The notes under the pieces: model-generated
Databases searched by the model: none
The model's input: only the letters and a program-made list of their open reading frames with translations
Told to the model about the DNA's origin: nothing
Part shown: positions 6,972 through 7,864 of the stretch, one piece after another
Position numbering within the stretch: the stretch's first letter is position 1
Layout of the letters: each line of letters begins with the position of its first letter
Program-made: the position numbers and the translations under genes
DNA from: Planctomycetaceae bacterium
GTDB lineage: Bacteria > Planctomycetota > Planctomycetia > Pirellulales > Thermoguttaceae
DNA: 7,864 bases
Direction of reading: 5' to 3'
NCBI GenBank assembly: GCA_015062085.1
Contig: SUVI01000165.1
Location: 1-7,864 of the forward strand

Positions 6972-7095
6972 GATTTTAATGACAAAAGTGCCCGCAGATC
7001 CAATATTATCGGTATATTCGTTAGGAGAGGCGCGGCATTTGTTCCTTTTTCTGAAAAAAGTTCCGTTTCTAAGTGCGATCTTCTTTCTGTCGGAG

Positions 7096-7101
7096 TATAC
7101 T
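7096..7101 (+). promoter_or_regulatory. Possible -10 box (TATACT) for the LamG-type gene
   Basis: TATACT matches TATAAT at 5 of 6 positions and would give a leader of about 70 nt before the ATG at 7177. There is no good -35 box at 16-18 bp upstream (GTGCGA at 17 bp) and no extended TG motif, so support is weak. Confidence 0.22.
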
Positions 7102-7166
7102 GTAATCATTCGTTGGGATGGTTTTGGCTGATTCGTACTTTCCCCAACATTTGCCCCAAAATCAAT

Positions 7167-7170
7167 GGAG
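7167..7170 (+). promoter_or_regulatory. Ribosome binding site GGAG deciding the start of the LamG-type gene
   Basis: GGAG lies six bases before the ATG at 7177. An in-frame ATG at 7165 overlaps this motif and has no purine-rich sequence upstream, so 7177 is the better start; the alternative would add only MENI. Confidence 0.6.
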
Positions 7171-7176
7171 AATATT

Positions 7177-7864
7177 ATGAAGATCACACGTAAAGGAACC
7201 GTAAAGCGTGCTTCCCGGATAAAAGGAACCGTAAAGCGTGCTTCCCGGATAATAGGTGTTTCCTTGCTTGCCGCACTTGGTGTTTCGGCTTGTCTTCCGG
7301 TGAATGCAGACGTCATTGACGAAGCCCTTCTTTCCGATGCCGGTCCGTACGTTGGGACGGGAAGCGACAGCGGGTGGAAGGAATACGATCTGCGGGATCT
7401 TGATCTTGGCGATAATTTTGCCGTGAGTTTTACGATTTCCTCGTTCACCAGTGACCGCGTGAATGTGGCTCTTGCGCAGAGTTTTTCGGACGCTATCCGC
7501 GGAACGTCGAAAGGTTACTCCTGGTTCCTGCGCCGTGACACATCCTCCATTTCCCAATATCATTCTTCTACGAAGACGTCCGGCGGCGCCAACGACTACC
7601 GGAATCCTTTCATCGGTCCGGGAAACACGCCGGTTTCCGCCGGTCAGGAACTGGATATTTCCATGGTCTTCAACACGAAAGACAATATTGTCTCGTACTA
7701 CATCGACGACGTCTACTACGGCTCGTACAGTCCGGACCGAACATTGAGCGACCCGGCGAAATTCGATCCGTACTATCTGCGTCTTTCTTCGTATAACGGG
7801 AAGACGGAGTTCACGGACATCCGCGTCGGAACGGCCGTCACGTTCACCGAGGCTGCCGCGTCGG
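7177..7864 (+). CDS. Exported LamG/concanavalin-like domain protein, N-terminal 229 aa (runs off the right edge)
   Basis: This is a secreted or surface protein with a jelly-roll domain of the LamG/concanavalin A-like type, a fold usually used for carbohydrate or protein binding. Residues 1-25 are an unusually long basic n-region containing a duplicated decapeptide KGTVKRASRI. A hydrophobic core at 26-38 (IGVSLLAALGVSA) leads to either a lipobox-like VSAC (Cys39) or a signal peptidase I site after VNA (Ala44). Residues about 68-215 hold the domain, with the beta strands NFAVSFTISSF, then QELDISMVFNTKDNIVSYYIDDVYYG, the typical LamG strand pair with its ligand description turn, and YYLRLSSYNGKTEFTDIRVG at the end. 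No catalytic residues can be assigned. The reading frame stays open to the window end, so length, further domains and any C-terminal anchor (for example PEP-CTERM or autotransporter) are unseen. It is divergent from the TPR/ExbB genes and separated by 1 kb, so no shared role is implied. Confidence 0.8.
   Translation, partial: MKITRKGTVKRASRIKGTVKRASRIIGVSLLAALGVSACLPVNADVIDEALLSDAGPYVGTGSDSGWKEYDLRDLDLGDNFAVSFTISSFTSDRVNVALAQSFSDAIRGTSKGYSWFLRRDTSSISQYHSSTKTSGGANDYRNPFIGPGNTPVSAGQELDISMVFNTKDNIVSYYIDDVYYGSYSPDRTLSDPAKFDPYYLRLSSYNGKTEFTDIRVGTAVTFTEAAAS
7192..7252 (+). repeat. Perfect 30-bp in-frame tandem duplication in the signal-peptide region
   Basis: The 30-bp unit starting AAAGGAACCGTAAAGCGTGC occurs at 7192-7221 and again, without any base change, at 7222-7251; the match runs one base further. 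It encodes KGTVKRASRI twice at residues 6-25. Identity at third codon positions indicates a recent duplication, or an assembly artefact. Confidence 0.95.

Larger units (their letters stand above)
6182..7176. other. About 1 kb divergent non-coding region rich in degenerate repeats
   Basis: This region lies between the divergently transcribed large TPR gene (minus) and the LamG-type gene (plus). It is AT-rich, and the short reading frames in it are low-complexity or read through repeats, so I call no gene. It contains a REP-like motif pair (6362-6420), two hairpins (6464-6499 and 6539-6604), a 120-bp degenerate direct repeat (6614 and 6734) and a palindromic element (6767-6971). I found no tRNA-like or CRISPR-like structure. 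Confidence 0.7.

Noticed and set aside
7192..7252. CRISPR-like repeat
   Set aside because: The two 30-bp copies are directly adjacent with no spacer, lie in frame within a coding sequence, and there are no further copies.
6879..7563. Short frames around the start of the LamG-type gene (6879-7193 plus, 6933-7448 and 7162-7563 minus)
   Set aside because: They overlap the repeat element or the well-supported plus-strand gene in other frames; the REARFTVP repeats in the minus frames are just the reverse of the 30-bp duplication.

Overview
This window looks like a chromosomal segment from a planctomycete, probably of the Pirellulales/Thermoguttaceae type. That placement is an inference from protein style. 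The partial ExbB-family protein carries a signal peptide and a loop of the form EAYELVKEDDTYLGRVLASGMAKV, which I associate with planctomycetes. It sits downstream of exported tetratricopeptide-repeat (TPR) proteins, an arrangement I also associate with that phylum. Base composition is moderate in the genes, and the large non-coding region is AT-rich.

Layout. Positions 1-6181 hold three genes, all on the minus strand, so transcription runs from high to low coordinates. They are a 1429-residue exported, single-pass membrane protein with TPR-like helical repeats (6181-1892), a 353-residue exported protein with a small beta domain followed by TPRs (1752-691), and the first 128 codons of a MotA/TolQ/ExbB proton-channel protein (385 to the window edge). 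The 139-bp gap between the first two holds a strong stem-loop and a good promoter candidate. The 305-bp gap before the ExbB gene holds only a weak promoter candidate. From 6182 to 7176 there is about 1 kb without a convincing gene. It holds several degenerate repeats, an imperfect palindromic element of about 200 bp and an orphan hairpin followed by a T-run. From 7177 to the end, on the plus strand, is the start of an exported protein with a LamG/concanavalin-like jelly-roll domain; its signal-peptide region contains a perfect 30-bp in-frame tandem duplication.

How the genes may work together. ExbB-type proteins form proton-driven stators in the inner membrane, with ExbD/TolR partners that would normally be encoded just past the left edge of the window. 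The two exported TPR proteins next to it lack recognisable enzymatic motifs and are reasonable candidates for scaffold or force-receiving partners in the periplasm. The larger one also crosses the membrane and puts a Lys/Ala/Pro-rich tail in the cytoplasm. This suggests a Tol/Exb-like envelope machine built around TPR proteins rather than TonB or TolA. That functional link is inferred from position and topology only. The plus-strand LamG-type gene looks unrelated.
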